A program made the translations under genes and the position numbers. From the NCBI RefSeq assembly GCF_000376385.1, contig NZ_AQWN01000009.1:1-64000 (forward strand): a DNA stretch of 64,000 bases. The letters are read 5' to 3'. Source of the DNA: Desulfurispora thermophila DSM 16022 (GTDB lineage: Bacteria; Bacillota; Desulfotomaculia; Desulfotomaculales; Desulfurisporaceae). Below, piece after piece: positions 50,380-60,017 of the stretch (positions are counted from its first letter, which is position 1; each line of letters starts with the position of its first letter). Under the pieces are notes generated by a model. The model searched no databases and was not told the DNA's origin. It saw only the letters and a list, made by a program, of their open reading frames with translations.

Positions 50380-51411
50380 TCAGTCAAACAGGGCCTTTTG
50401 CTGCCCCGGCACCGGCAGGCCCAGATGCCGGTAAGCGTGCGGCGTGGCCACCCGGCCGCGCGGGGTCCGGTCAATAAAGCCCAGCTGCAAAAGATAGGGC
50501 TCATAGACGTCCTCCAGGGTACCGGGTTCTTCACCCGTGCTGGCCGCAATGGTGTCCAGCCCCACCGGCCCTCCATTGAATTTTTGAATGATCACCCGTA
50601 AAATACGGCGGTCGATGCTGTCCAGACCCAGCGGATCCACTTCCATAAACTGCAAAGCTTCCCTGGCCACAGCGGCTGTAATGGTGCCGCCCGCCTTCAC
50701 CTGGGCATAATCGCGCACCCGCCTGAGCAACCGGTTGGCCACCCGGGGCGTGCCCCGGGCCCGGCAGGCAATCTCCGTGGCTCCGGCAGGGTCAATATCC
50801 ACCGCCATAATCCTGGCCGAACGGAGGATAATCCGGGTAAGATCTTCCACCCCATAGTATTCCAACCGGCTGATCACACCAAACCTGTCCCGCAGAGGAG
50901 AAGTGATAAGCCCTGCCCGGGTGGTTGCTCCCACCAGGGTAAAACGCGGCAAATCCAGCCGGATGCTGCGCGCGCCCGGCCCCTTGCCAATAATTATATC
51001 CAGAGCAAAATCCTCCATGGCCGGATAGAGCACTTCCTCCACCTGCCGGCTCAAACGGTGGATTTCGTCAATAAAAAGTACATCACCCGGAGCAAGGTTG
51101 GTCAGAATGGCCGCCAGATCACCCGGCCGGTCAATAGCCGGCCCGGAGGTGATGCGTATATTTACACCCAGTTCGTGGGCGATAATGGAGGCCAGAGTGG
51201 TTTTACCCAGGCCGGGCGGTCCAAATAACAAGACATGGTCCAGCGGCTCTCCCCGCTGCCGGGCCGCCTGGATGAACACAGAAATGGTCTCCTTGACCTG
51301 GGCCTGCCCGATATACTCGGCAAGGCGACGCGGCCGCAGTGAATACTCACCCTCCAGGTCTTCCTGGTGCACCGACGGGGCAACGATTCTCTCCTGTCCC
51401 ACCCTTTCCAT
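50380..51411 (-). CDS. ruvB: Holliday junction helicase RuvB
   Basis: A 343-residue AAA+ ATPase that drives branch migration. Motifs are [11 protein letters not shown] (Walker A), FIDEIHRL (Walker B), VGATTRAGL (sensor I) and the arginine of sensor II in [16 protein letters not shown]. The C-terminal winged helix is full length. ATG 51411 follows the ruvA stop by one base. Part of the ruvCAB run. Confidence 0.98.
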   Translation of the reverse strand: MERVGQERIVAPSVHQEDLEGEYSLRPRRLAEYIGQAQVKETISVFIQAARQRGEPLDHVLLFGPPGLGKTTLASIIAHELGVNIRITSGPAIDRPGDLAAILTNLAPGDVLFIDEIHRLSRQVEEVLYPAMEDFALDIIIGKGPGARSIRLDLPRFTLVGATTRAGLITSPLRDRFGVISRLEYYGVEDLTRIILRSARIMAVDIDPAGATEIACRARGTPRVANRLLRRVRDYAQVKAGGTITAAVAREALQFMEVDPLGLDSIDRRILRVIIQKFNGGPVGLDTIAASTGEEPGTLEDVYEPYLLQLGFIDRTPRGRVATPHAYRHLGLPVPGQQKALFD

Positions 51412-51412
51412 G

Positions 51413-52027
51413 CTACACCACCTTCCCGGCTGCCAGCAGCTTCAGGGCAGCTTTGATCAAGTCGGCTACAGGCATGGTCCCCTGTTGCTGTAGTACGGAA
51501 ACCACTGCTCCCCGCGCCTCGGTCCAGCTATAGCCCAGGGCCTGCAGAGCCAGAGCAGCTTCACCGGCACCCTGCTCCACTGCTCCCTCACCGGCTGAGC
51601 ATCCCGCCGGTGCGCTGGCTGTCATCTGCCGCATGCGGTCCTTCACTTCCACCACAATGCGCTGTGCTGTCTTTTTACCCACGCCCGGCGCACTGGTGAG
51701 CAAAGCAATATTTTCTTCCGCAATGGCTGCGGCCAGTCTTTCCGGCCCGGCCACCGACATTAACGCCAGAGCAGCTTTGGGCCCCACTCCCGATACGCTG
51801 ATCAACAGGCGAAAAATCTTCTGACCCTGCTCGCTATCAAAACCATACAAGCTGATATCGTCATCACGTACCAGCAAACACGTATATAACATCACTTCGC
51901 CACCAACCGCTGGTAAGTTGGCCAACAGCCGCTTCGGCACATACACCTGATAACCAATTCCCTGTACATCCACCAGCACAAAATCGGAACCGATATGAAA
52001 TAACTTGCCTCGGATAAAGCCAATCAT
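51413..52027 (-). CDS. ruvA: Holliday junction DNA helicase RuvA
   Basis: A 204-residue protein that forms the tetramer binding Holliday junctions. The N-terminal OB fold ([11 protein letters not shown]...YQVYVP) is followed by two helix-hairpin-helix motifs ([15 protein letters not shown] and [15 protein letters not shown]) and a C-terminal UBA-like domain for RuvB contact. ATG 52027 overlaps the ruvC stop by 4 bases. The linker ([12 protein letters not shown]) is typical. Confidence 0.97.
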   Translation of the reverse strand: MIGFIRGKLFHIGSDFVLVDVQGIGYQVYVPKRLLANLPAVGGEVMLYTCLLVRDDDISLYGFDSEQGQKIFRLLISVSGVGPKAALALMSVAGPERLAAAIAEENIALLTSAPGVGKKTAQRIVVEVKDRMRQMTASAPAGCSAGEGAVEQGAGEAALALQALGYSWTEARGAVVSVLQQQGTMPVADLIKAALKLLAAGKVV

Positions 52028-52518
52028 CCCGGCCACACTCCCCTGTTCTGGAGCCTGAAAGCATGACACAGCCCCACCGCCAGAGCATCGGCCACGTCAT
52101 CCGGCCGGGGCACTTCGGGCAGGGCCAGCAACATGCGCACCATATACTGTACCTGACTTTTGCTAGCGCGGCCATGTCCCACTACTGCCTGTTTCACCTG
52201 CAAGGGCGTATACTCGTACACGGGCAAACCCCGGCGGGCCAACGCCAATAGAGCCACGCCCCGGGCCTGTCCCACCGTCAGAGCGGTGGTAACATTCTTA
52301 TTAAAGAAAAGCTCTTCCAGTGCCGCCTCGGCTGGCTGAAACATATCAATCACTTCTGTCAGCTGATTATAAATCATAAGCAACCGCTGGGGCAAGGGCA
52401 GGCCGGCCTCGGTTATGACAGCACCATAATGCCGCGCCCGTACCCGGCCTGCAGCTTGCATCTCCAAAACGGCATAGCCGGTAATAGCCAATCCAGGATC
52501 AATTGCCAAAATAAACAT
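52024..52518 (-). CDS. ruvC: Holliday junction resolvase RuvC
   Basis: A 164-residue RNase H-fold endonuclease that cuts Holliday junctions. Catalytic acidic residues are D7 (AIDPG), E in ALEELFF and the pair in PDDVADALAVG. The basic loop GHGRASKSQVQ is present. The start at ATG 52518 has only a distant AGGTG; a GTG at 52533 is possible. It is first of the ruvCAB-queH run. Confidence 0.95.
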   Translation of the reverse strand: MFILAIDPGLAITGYAVLEMQAAGRVRARHYGAVITEAGLPLPQRLLMIYNQLTEVIDMFQPAEAALEELFFNKNVTTALTVGQARGVALLALARRGLPVYEYTPLQVKQAVVGHGRASKSQVQYMVRMLLALPEVPRPDDVADALAVGLCHAFRLQNRGVWPG

Positions 52519-52533
52519 AAAGACACACTGCAC

Positions 52534-53157
52534 CTAATTATTTATTTTTTTTAAAAGCTGCGCCCATCTCTCGGACTTGGCCGTCTCATAGGCACTTTTG
52601 ACCCGTTCCACTACAGCAGTGGATAAATTGTTACTGCTCAATTCCTGGGCAAACTGCGTCAAGATAGCATATACCTCAGCATCACACTGGTTTTCCAAAG
52701 TCCGTCCAGCGCTGATATATTTGCGGGCAATTTCTTTCACCGACCCACCGTTCTGGCGGGCAGCCATATACTCTTCTTTTGCCGCATACACCAGCCCGTA
52801 CAACCGGCTCTCGTAACTGGCAATGCGGGACTGCAACTGGTTCAAGTACCGGTTTTCTATTTCCCCCTGTTTTTCCCGCTCCGGGTTTTGTTCTGATACT
52901 TCACCGGCATGTTTTTCTGCTCCCGGGTATAAAGTCGAACCGTTTTCCGCGCCCAATACCTCCCGGCGCATCTGCTGCAAATCTTGTTGAATTTGTTTCT
53001 GCACAGCTGGAGGCACCTCTTGCTTTTCCGCTTTAAGCAATGCCTCCTGTGTCAAGTGTTCCGGCACTCCAAAGAAACCGACGCTGTACAACAAATACAA
53101 AATCAGCCCACTCCCAACCAACAACACCACAATCCCGGGCAGAACAAATCTCTTCAT
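52534..53157 (-). CDS. Membrane-anchored hypothetical protein (207 aa)
   Basis: A 207-residue protein with one N-terminal helix (VLPGIVVLLVGSGLILYLLYSV) and a long charged helical tail. Residues 45-105 look coiled-coil and disordered (EKQEVPPAVQKQIQQDL). It has one cysteine and no catalytic motif. It ends 16 bases before ruvC and lies after a bofC-like gene, so a sporulation or cell-envelope role is possible but not shown. Many Peptococcaceae have a similar unnamed protein here. Confidence 0.7.
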   Translation of the reverse strand: MKRFVLPGIVVLLVGSGLILYLLYSVGFFGVPEHLTQEALLKAEKQEVPPAVQKQIQQDLQQMRREVLGAENGSTLYPGAEKHAGEVSEQNPEREKQGEIENRYLNQLQSRIASYESRLYGLVYAAKEEYMAARQNGGSVKEIARKYISAGRTLENQCDAEVYAILTQFAQELSSNNLSTAVVERVKSAYETAKSERWAQLLKKINN

Positions 53158-53257
53158 TACATCCCAACCCCTCGCAATTCATTCCCTTATGTCTTCGCCC
53201 CAAAAGATTCACCAGAATAAAGTTCTTGCCGGGGTCGATTTATTCCTGCCGGAAAAA

Positions 53258-53286
53258 TAAAATCCGACCAGTTGGTACTAGTCGGA
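53258..53286 (-). terminator. Terminator after the bofC-like gene
   Basis: TCCGAC and GTCGGA (53263-53268 with 53281-53286) are followed on the minus strand by TTTTATTTTT. Confidence 0.7.
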
Positions 53287-53892
53287 GCTATTCTCATCCA
53301 AATTATCCAACGCTGCCTGCAGGGATACTTCGTCAGTGAATTCCAGCTCTTCTCTCAGACGCTGTTGCTCTTCTTCTGGCAATTGCTGGAATTTTGCCGC
53401 TTTCTGCACTTTCTCCCGCCAGGCAGCGGGCAATGCACTTACGTTCCAACTCTCCAGCACCTGCAAGAGCTTCTGGTCATAACCCAGCGGCCCCTGATAA
53501 ACGGCCAGTTTTTCCCCCTGCAGTCCCAGGTGGCGGTAAGCAATGTGCTTGCTGCAAAAGCTATCTATGCGCCGGTCCAGATGCAGGCAACCATGTTCAT
53601 CAGTATAAACCTGCCACCCTTCCTCCGCCGGAAAGATATCTCTTATTTGGGCCAGACTTTTACCCTGCAGCTGTTTGTATAACTCCCCCTGGTATATGAG
53701 ATGGCTGTCACCACACCAGTAGATATACTGCTCCTTTAACAGTGTTTTGTCCGTTACCCTTTCACCCACCACTTTTTCTTCAGCGGACCAAAAAGCCAGT
53801 GACATCCCGGGCAGTACCTGAAAACCCAGCGCCAGGTAGACCGCCAAAGCTGTCACAGCGAGCAATGCCAATAATTTGCATAGTTTTTGCAA
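53278..53892 (-). CDS. bofC: BofC C-terminal-domain sporulation protein
   Basis: A 204-residue protein with a signal or anchor helix (LLALLAVTALAVYLALGF) followed by the BofC domain (HLGLQGEKLAVYQG...LQVLESWNVSALPAAWREKV). Bacillus BofC is an intermembrane inhibitor of the SpoIVB protease that delays sigma-K activation. The N-terminal half differs from Bacillus BofC. TTG start after GGAGGG. Terminated separately from the next gene. Confidence 0.78.
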   Translation of the reverse strand: MQKLCKLLALLAVTALAVYLALGFQVLPGMSLAFWSAEEKVVGERVTDKTLLKEQYIYWCGDSHLIYQGELYKQLQGKSLAQIRDIFPAEEGWQVYTDEHGCLHLDRRIDSFCSKHIAYRHLGLQGEKLAVYQGPLGYDQKLLQVLESWNVSALPAAWREKVQKAAKFQQLPEEEQQRLREELEFTDEVSLQAALDNLDENSSD

Positions 53893-53958
53893 CTTGTCAC
53901 CCTCCTGCCGGCATATTCCAAATTATTATAAATTATATCCCGCCAGCAGATGGGCTAA

Positions 53959-53988
53959 ACAAAAACCATCCTGCCAAACAGGATGGTT
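53959..53988 (-). terminator. Terminator of yebC
   Basis: AACCATCCTG and its complement (loop CCAAA) are followed on the minus strand by TTTTTGTTT. Confidence 0.85.
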
Positions 53989-54718
53989 ACTGCTCTTCTA
54001 TTTCAAAATTAGCATAAACTTCTTGCACATCATCGTGGTCTTCCAGCGCTTCCATCAGTTTGAGCATCTGCTCCGCTTCCTTGCCGGCAAGCTTTACCGT
54101 GGACTGGGGCAACATGGTCACTTGTGCCGCGGCCACCACAATGCCCTGTTCCACCAGCTTTTGCCTGACCGTTTCCACCTCTTCCGGTGCGGTATAAATC
54201 TCGAAACTGTCATCCTCTGTCCTCATATCTTCCGCCCCGGCATCCAGAGCGGCCATTAACAAATCGTCCTCGCTCAAGTTATCGCCCGGCTCCACCACAA
54301 TCAGGCCTTTTTTCTGGAACTGCCAGGCCACACAGCCGGTTTCGCCCAGATTGCCGCCGTTTTTGGCAAACAGGTGCCTGATTTCTCCCGCCGTACGGTT
54401 GCGGTTGTCGGTCATGATCTCCATCATCACCGCCACCCCGCCCGGACCATAGCCTTCATAAACCAGCTCTTCGTAATTGCCGCCCCCCAGCTCACCGGTA
54501 CCCTTTAAAATGGCCCGCTGGATATTATCGTTGGGGATATTGGCTTCCTTGGCCCGCATGATCGCCGCTTTGAGACGCGGGTTGTTGTCCGGATCCCCGC
54601 CTCCCAGGCGGGCGGCCACAATAATTTCCTTGGAAAGGCGGGTGAAAACCTTGCCCCGCTGCGCATCAACCTTGGCCTTTTTTCTCTTTATTGTCGACCA
54701 CTTGGAGTGCCCGGACAA
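53987..54718 (-). CDS. yebC: YebC/PmpR-family transcription and translation factor
   Basis: A 243-residue protein of the YebC/PmpR family, with three domains and the N-terminus [15 protein letters not shown], the strongly conserved opening, and [27 protein letters not shown] (split) in the middle. YebC proteins have been described as DNA-binding regulators and as ribosome factors easing proline stretches. The start is placed at TTG 54718, nine bases after GGGAG, because family members begin MxGHSKW; an ATG at 54727 is the alternative. Confidence 0.93.
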   Translation of the reverse strand: MSGHSKWSTIKRKKAKVDAQRGKVFTRLSKEIIVAARLGGGDPDNNPRLKAAIMRAKEANIPNDNIQRAILKGTGELGGGNYEELVYEGYGPGGVAVMMEIMTDNRNRTAGEIRHLFAKNGGNLGETGCVAWQFQKKGLIVVEPGDNLSEDDLLMAALDAGAEDMRTEDDSFEIYTAPEEVETVRQKLVEQGIVVAAAQVTMLPQSTVKLAGKEAEQMLKLMEALEDHDDVQEVYANFEIEEQ

Positions 54719-54769
54719 AATACTCATCTCCCTTCCAGCATTACGGAAAATATTTTAGCATAAAAAGCG

Positions 54770-56212
54770 CTAGTCCCGCCAGGTTTTTATGCTGAAAAAC
54801 ACCAGCACCGTATAGATCTCCAAACGTCCGGTAAGCATGCACAGAGAGAGTACCCACTTGGCCGCCGCCGGCAGGCCGGCATAATTGGTCATGGGACCCA
54901 CCAGACCAAAGCCCGGCCCCACATTGCCCAGTGTAGCCGCCACGGCCGACAGGGAACTTAGCATATCTATGCCCAGTGAGGAAATATAGATGGTTGCTGT
55001 AGCCAAAATCAGTATATAAAGAAAGAAAAAATTTTGCACACTTTCCACTACTTCCCGGCTCACAACTCCCGTTCCCAGGCGCACAGGCACCACCGCCTGG
55101 GGATGGAGCAACCTGGTAACCTGCCGGGATACCGCCTTGACCAATATGAGCAGGCGGGCGTTTTTAATACCACCACCCGTAGAACCGGCACATCCCCCAA
55201 TAAACATCAGAGCCAGCAGAATAAATTTACTGAATGCCGGCCAGCGGTCAAAGTCGGCAGATGCAAAACCAGTGGTGGTAATAATGGAGGAAACCTGAAA
55301 GAGCGATTGGCGCAGGGCCTGTCCCCAGGACATATGCAGAGAATTGCTCAGTTCCCAGCTGATAAGCAGGGTACTGATAGCAATTATGCCCATGTACAAA
55401 CGGGTCTCGTTGTCCTCCCACAGGGGGCGCCACTTACCCTTGAGCAGGTAAAAGTGTAAAGCGAAGTTCATACCACAAATAATCATAAAAAAAGTGATAA
55501 TCAGTTCGATAGCCAAACTGTCATAAGCGGCAACACTGAGATTTTTGCTGGAAAAGCCACCCGTGGCCACTGTACCAAAAGTATGGATAACCGCATCGAA
55601 GAAATCCATGCCGGCCAGTTTGAGCAACACTATTTCCGCCGCTGTAATGATCAAATAGACTTTGTACAACTCCCGGGATGTGTTAACAATGCGCGGCACC
55701 ATCTTGCTCTTGGTGGGACCGGGCACCTCGGCCTTAAACAATTGCATACCGGCGATTTTTAACGAAGGGATCAGAGCCAGCGTAAGCACAATGATACCCA
55801 TACCGCCCAACCAGTGGGTGGTGCTGCGCCACAGGAGCAGGCCGTGTGAAAGCGCCTCTACGTCTTTGATCACCGAGGCACCGGTTGTAGTAAAGCCAGA
55901 CATAGCTTCAAAAAAGGCGTCCGCCAGGCTGTTCAATGTACCGGTCATCATATAGGGGAGTGCTCCGAACAAAGCGCAAAAAAACCAGGCCAATGCAGCA
56001 ATCACAAAACCTTCCCGGTAGCCCACCTGCGTGTTCCTGGGCCTGGCCAGTATCATCAACCCACCGGCGCAGGCTGTAAGAATAAAGCAAATCAACAGCG
56101 CCCGGGCATCGCTCTCCTGTCTGGTCAAAGCCAGCAAAAAAGAAGGCAGTAGCAAGCCCGCCTCACACAAAAGCACCAGACCCAATGTTTTTATGATCAA
56201 CAGCCTGTTCAA
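54770..56212 (-). CDS. trkH: Potassium uptake channel TrkH/KtrB
   Basis: A 480-residue membrane protein with four helix-P-loop-helix repeats. The filter-like segments FTTTGASV, VATGGFSS, ITTTGFASAD and NVGPGFG are visible. It imports potassium (and possibly sodium) with TrkA as the cytoplasmic regulator. TTG start after GGAGG, overlapping the trkA stop in TTGA. Cotranscribed with trkA. Confidence 0.95.
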   Translation of the reverse strand: MNRLLIIKTLGLVLLCEAGLLLPSFLLALTRQESDARALLICFILTACAGGLMILARPRNTQVGYREGFVIAALAWFFCALFGALPYMMTGTLNSLADAFFEAMSGFTTTGASVIKDVEALSHGLLLWRSTTHWLGGMGIIVLTLALIPSLKIAGMQLFKAEVPGPTKSKMVPRIVNTSRELYKVYLIITAAEIVLLKLAGMDFFDAVIHTFGTVATGGFSSKNLSVAAYDSLAIELIITFFMIICGMNFALHFYLLKGKWRPLWEDNETRLYMGIIAISTLLISWELSNSLHMSWGQALRQSLFQVSSIITTTGFASADFDRWPAFSKFILLALMFIGGCAGSTGGGIKNARLLILVKAVSRQVTRLLHPQAVVPVRLGTGVVSREVVESVQNFFFLYILILATATIYISSLGIDMLSSLSAVAATLGNVGPGFGLVGPMTNYAGLPAAAKWVLSLCMLTGRLEIYTVLVFFSIKTWRD

Positions 56213-57561
56213 GCTCTAATGCCTCCTACCGCACACATGGCCTCAACCAGGTGCACGTTGTGTCCCAGAGCAAATACCACCAGGCGATCCTCGGGCAGAA
56301 TCATCTCCTGCCCTCGGGGAATGATGATCCTGTTATCCCGGCTGATAGCACCCACAATTACTCCGCGGGGCAAACCCGCTTTGGCCAGCACTTTATTGGC
56401 CAGCTTGCTGCCCCCCTGCACAATGAGCTCCATAACTTCGGCCTGCTCATTCAGCAGCAGCACCAGAGACAATAACCTGCCGCCCCGGATAAAGCGCAAA
56501 ATCTCGCCAATAGTAATCAGGCGGGGACTGATGGCCGCATCCACACCCAGCTTTTCCACCAGCGGAGCATAGCTGGGCCGGCTCACCTTGGCAATCACCC
56601 GCTTGGCCCCCAGTTGTTTGGCCAGCAGAGCAATGAGCAGGTTTTCCTCATCAATGCCCGTTACGGCGATGAAACCATCGGTTTCTCTAATCCCTTCCCG
56701 TTTTAAGAGATCCACATCGGTTCCGTCACCCCGCAACACCAGGACGCCGGGTAATTTCTCCGCCAGTTCTTCACAACGCTGGGGGTTTTGCTCAATAATC
56801 TTCACCCGCATACCCCGGTCGGAGAGATGGTCAGCCAAATAGTAGGCAATACGGCCACCACCCATGATAATGATGTTTTGCAAGCGCCGCTGCTTGCGCT
56901 TGAACTTACCACCCAGTTTTTCAATGCTACCGGCTTTTCCCAACCAGTACAGGTGATCGCCCGGCAGCAACATGTCCTTGCCGGAAGGAATGATCATCTC
57001 GCCCTGGCGGGAAATCCCCACCAAAAGCAAATCCTCGGGCAGTACCAGATCTTTAATCTTTCTATTCACCCAACCAGTATGGGTTTCATCCAGAGTCACT
57101 TCCAATAGTTGCACTTTACCATTGGCAAAAGGTTCCAAGTGCACCGGCAGGGCCAGGGTCAAAAGGCGTACAATCTCCAGAGCTGCTGCATATTCCGGGT
57201 TAATCACCAGATCGATGCCCAGGTCTTCCTTGGAAATAATTAACTCGTGAGCATATTCGGGATCACGCACGCGGGCAATTGTTCTGGCTATCCCCACCCG
57301 CTTGGCGGTCATACAGGCAATCATATTTATCTCATCACTGCTGGTCACAGCTACCAGCAGGTCGCTACCGGCAATCGCCGCATTGGACAGCAACATGGCG
57401 CTGGAACCACTGCCGCGCAATGTCATCACATCCAGGTGTTCGCTGAGCTGGGTGAGTTTACTCTCATCCCGGTCCACCACCACCACATCGTGCCCTTCTT
57501 CTATCAAGCGACGGGTAATCTCCAGCCCCACTTTGCCCGCACCAATAACTGTGATTTTCAT
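56209..57561 (-). CDS. trkA: Trk system regulator TrkA
   Basis: A 450-residue peripheral protein with two RCK pairs: each has a Rossmann fold (VIGAGKVGLEITRRL and IIMGGGRIAYYLADHL) and a TrkA-C domain. NAD(H) or ATP binding gates TrkH. The conserved VVVDRDESKL acidic end of strand 2 is present. ATG after TGGAGG. The trkA-trkH order in one transcript is usual in Clostridia. Confidence 0.95.
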   Translation of the reverse strand: MKITVIGAGKVGLEITRRLIEEGHDVVVVDRDESKLTQLSEHLDVMTLRGSGSSAMLLSNAAIAGSDLLVAVTSSDEINMIACMTAKRVGIARTIARVRDPEYAHELIISKEDLGIDLVINPEYAAALEIVRLLTLALPVHLEPFANGKVQLLEVTLDETHTGWVNRKIKDLVLPEDLLLVGISRQGEMIIPSGKDMLLPGDHLYWLGKAGSIEKLGGKFKRKQRRLQNIIIMGGGRIAYYLADHLSDRGMRVKIIEQNPQRCEELAEKLPGVLVLRGDGTDVDLLKREGIRETDGFIAVTGIDEENLLIALLAKQLGAKRVIAKVSRPSYAPLVEKLGVDAAISPRLITIGEILRFIRGGRLLSLVLLLNEQAEVMELIVQGGSKLANKVLAKAGLPRGVIVGAISRDNRIIIPRGQEMILPEDRLVVFALGHNVHLVEAMCAVGGIRA

Positions 57562-57606
57562 TTTATTAAATACCTCCAGATAATGCCTGGCGAAACATAT
57601 TGGTGA

Positions 57607-57638
57607 GAAAAAAATAAAAACTGCTCCTCCTGCAGCAG
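57607..57638 (-). terminator. Terminator after the yunB gene
   Basis: CTGCT and AGCAG (57621-57625 with 57634-57638) are followed on the minus strand by TTTTTATTTTTTT. Confidence 0.75.
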
Positions 57639-57709
57639 CACTGTCTATGATTATTTATACTAACTGGTAAGAGATAAAGCAAGTACAATTTTTTGCGAGC
57701 TATAGCGCC

Positions 57710-58366
57710 TTATCTATCCGCGGGCAAAGACGAAAGCCAACCGGAAAGGCCGAAATAAACCCGGGGGACATCCCCCACAATAATGCTTTCCACCACCGGA
57801 ACGGTTGTGTTGAGCGGAACAATTTCGTTTACGGCCGGGGCAATCACCTTAATTTCGGTAACGAAAGATAGAGCAATCTGATGCCTGGTCTGGTTAATTC
57901 CTGCCGATTCAAATCTGTCCTGCCAGTTCACCCGCAAAGCACCTGCCGGCATTATGCGGATGGTAATCCGCGGCCCGTAATCAGCCAGCCAGATTAAACC
58001 GGTAAGCACACCCAGAGGCAGCCGCACGGTTTGCTGCGGCAATTTTTCCAATTGGCGATTTACCGCCAGGCTAACCCGGGTGGCAAACTTGTTCATCTGC
58101 ACAGTGTTGGCCTGCATCATCACCACCCGGCCCTGCTGGTCCTGGTGGACAGTAATAAAATCCTGATATTGATAATTGCCGGCCTGCAGTTCTTCCTGCA
58201 CAGCGCGGTTAATCATCTCCGTAGCCAGTTGCGTGACCCGGTAAGTGGTCAACCGGAAAAAAGCCGGACGCAAACGCGCATCCAACCAATATAGCATAAA
58301 CAAAATCACAACAAGGAGGAGCAATACTTTTCCCCAGCGCCTCCACGGGCGATTCTTTTTAAACAT
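57710..58366 (-). CDS. yunB: Sporulation protein YunB
   Basis: A 218-residue membrane-anchored protein with one N-terminal helix (VLLLLVVILFMLYWLDARL). A large extracytoplasmic region follows with the family pattern AEMINRAVQEEL, PQQTVRLPLGVLTGL and VYFGLSGWL. YunB is a sporulation protein of unknown mechanism in Bacillus. ATG 58366 is used after GGTGGTGA. It is separate from the FGGY-operon genes upstream, with no terminator in the 82-base gap. Confidence 0.9.
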   Translation of the reverse strand: MFKKNRPWRRWGKVLLLLVVILFMLYWLDARLRPAFFRLTTYRVTQLATEMINRAVQEELQAGNYQYQDFITVHQDQQGRVVMMQANTVQMNKFATRVSLAVNRQLEKLPQQTVRLPLGVLTGLIWLADYGPRITIRIMPAGALRVNWQDRFESAGINQTRHQIALSFVTEIKVIAPAVNEIVPLNTTVPVVESIIVGDVPRVYFGLSGWLSSLPADR

Positions 58367-58454
58367 GATCAATCACCACCGGACAGGTCCGCTTCCCAGC
58401 GCCAAGCATGAGAAACCGGGATATCTTATTCAATATATGCCCGGAGGAATTGTT

Positions 58455-60008
58455 CTAGAACAGCGATTTTTGTGCTGCCAGCACCCTGTACAGCGGCTTC
58501 ACCCGCCGATATAAAGGCTTGTAAACTCGCTCGTAAAGCTCATTGTAGACACCGGCATCAGCTTTATCCGGCGGGATGGTTTCCTGATAGCGGACCATAC
58601 CGCCCACAGCTTCTGCAATACTCGCATATACACGCAAACCGGCCGCCGCCACCACTGCCGCGCCCAGGGCCGAGGTCTCCCAGGTGTGCGGCCGAACAAC
58701 CGGCATATTGAATACTCCGGCAGTGATCTTAAGCATCTGGTTGCTACGCGAACCGCCACCGGATACACAAAGGGTGGCCATTTTACGCCCCGTCCTTTTT
58801 TCCAGCCTTTCCCCGCCTTCGCGCAGGGCAAAAGCCAGTCCTTCCAGCAAAGCCCTGTAGAAATGACCCCGGGTGTGGATATCCCGAAAACCAATCACAC
58901 TGCCCCGCGCTTCCAGTCCGGGTAAGCGCAGACCGGGAGACCAGTATGGTTGCACCACCAGCCCCTGACAGCCGGGCGGAATGGACTGGATAACCCGGTC
59001 AAATACCTCCTCGGGCGCCTGGCAACTTTCCCTGGCCACAGTCTGCTCCAGAGAGCCGAACTCGCGGATAAACCAGGATATTAACCAGAACCCGCGATAG
59101 ATCTGCACCTCCAGATTGTAGCAACCCGGTACGGCACTGGGGTAGGGGGGTAACAGCGGTAGCGGTTCCAGATAACGGTTGCTGGTAACATTAATTGTCG
59201 CCGTGGTACCATAGCTGATGCTGGCCTGCCCTTCTTGCAGGCATCCCGAACCCAGCACTTCACAGGCTTTATCTGCCGCTGCCGCCACCAGCGGCATTCC
59301 GGGCGGGATACCTGTAACCTCGGCAGCACTTTTACTCACCTGGCCGAGAATTTGCCCCGGTTTTACCAAACGTGGCAATTGTTCTGGTCGGACAGACAGA
59401 GCGTGCCATTTCCAGTCGTTATTTGCCGCCCAATCCTGCCGCCGGTAGTCAAAAGGCAGGTAGCCCACCTGACACCCCACCGAGTCAACCAGCTCACCAG
59501 TCAGTTGCCAGGTCAGGTAGCCGGAAAGAAACAATACTTTATCCGTCCTGTTCCATATGTCCGGGCGATGCGCCGCAAACCAGTTCACCTCGGCCTGGGA
59601 CTGCAGATAGTGCAAAGTCTGCCGCTGCCCCAGCAGTGTAAAAAGCCAGCGCCAGTGCCAGGGCAACACCGGCACTTGTTCCGCCCGCCGTTGATCCAGC
59701 CATAAAACCGCCGGATACAGCAGGCGGCACTCGTTATCCAAAAGCACTACCGTGCTGCGCTGCGTGGTCAGTGTCAGGCCAAGCAACCTCTCTTTATAAC
59801 CGGCATTTTCCTGCCAGAGCATATTCACCGCCCGGCAGAGGCTCCGCCAGTACACTGCCGCCTCCTGCTCCGCCCAGCCGGGCTGCGGCACTTGCCAGGG
59901 TGGCAAGAACACTTTCTGCATGGCCACAATATTGCCGCGCAGATCAAAAAGCACCGCCCGAACACTCTGGGTACCAACGTCTATAGAGAGAATCAGCTGG
60001 TCAGCCAT
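58455..60008 (-). CDS. FGGY-family carbohydrate kinase
   Basis: A 517-residue sugar/polyol kinase of the glycerokinase/xylulokinase fold. SIDVGTQSVRAVLFD (phosphate 1) opens it, then TTQRSTVVLL, VLWLDQRRAE, and the C-terminal GGSRSNQMLKI and ETSALGAAV motifs. Its substrate is probably a sugar or polyol, but which is unclear. ATG 60008 with GGAGGTGATC upstream. It lies nine bases after the GlpA-like gene, in an operon with a YgcU-like flavoprotein; E. coli has an equivalent kinase, YgcE, beside YgcU. Confidence 0.9.
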   Translation of the reverse strand: MADQLILSIDVGTQSVRAVLFDLRGNIVAMQKVFLPPWQVPQPGWAEQEAAVYWRSLCRAVNMLWQENAGYKERLLGLTLTTQRSTVVLLDNECRLLYPAVLWLDQRRAEQVPVLPWHWRWLFTLLGQRQTLHYLQSQAEVNWFAAHRPDIWNRTDKVLFLSGYLTWQLTGELVDSVGCQVGYLPFDYRRQDWAANNDWKWHALSVRPEQLPRLVKPGQILGQVSKSAAEVTGIPPGMPLVAAAADKACEVLGSGCLQEGQASISYGTTATINVTSNRYLEPLPLLPPYPSAVPGCYNLEVQIYRGFWLISWFIREFGSLEQTVARESCQAPEEVFDRVIQSIPPGCQGLVVQPYWSPGLRLPGLEARGSVIGFRDIHTRGHFYRALLEGLAFALREGGERLEKRTGRKMATLCVSGGGSRSNQMLKITAGVFNMPVVRPHTWETSALGAAVVAAAGLRVYASIAEAVGGMVRYQETIPPDKADAGVYNELYERVYKPLYRRVKPLYRVLAAQKSLF

Positions 60009-60017
60009 TTTACGAGA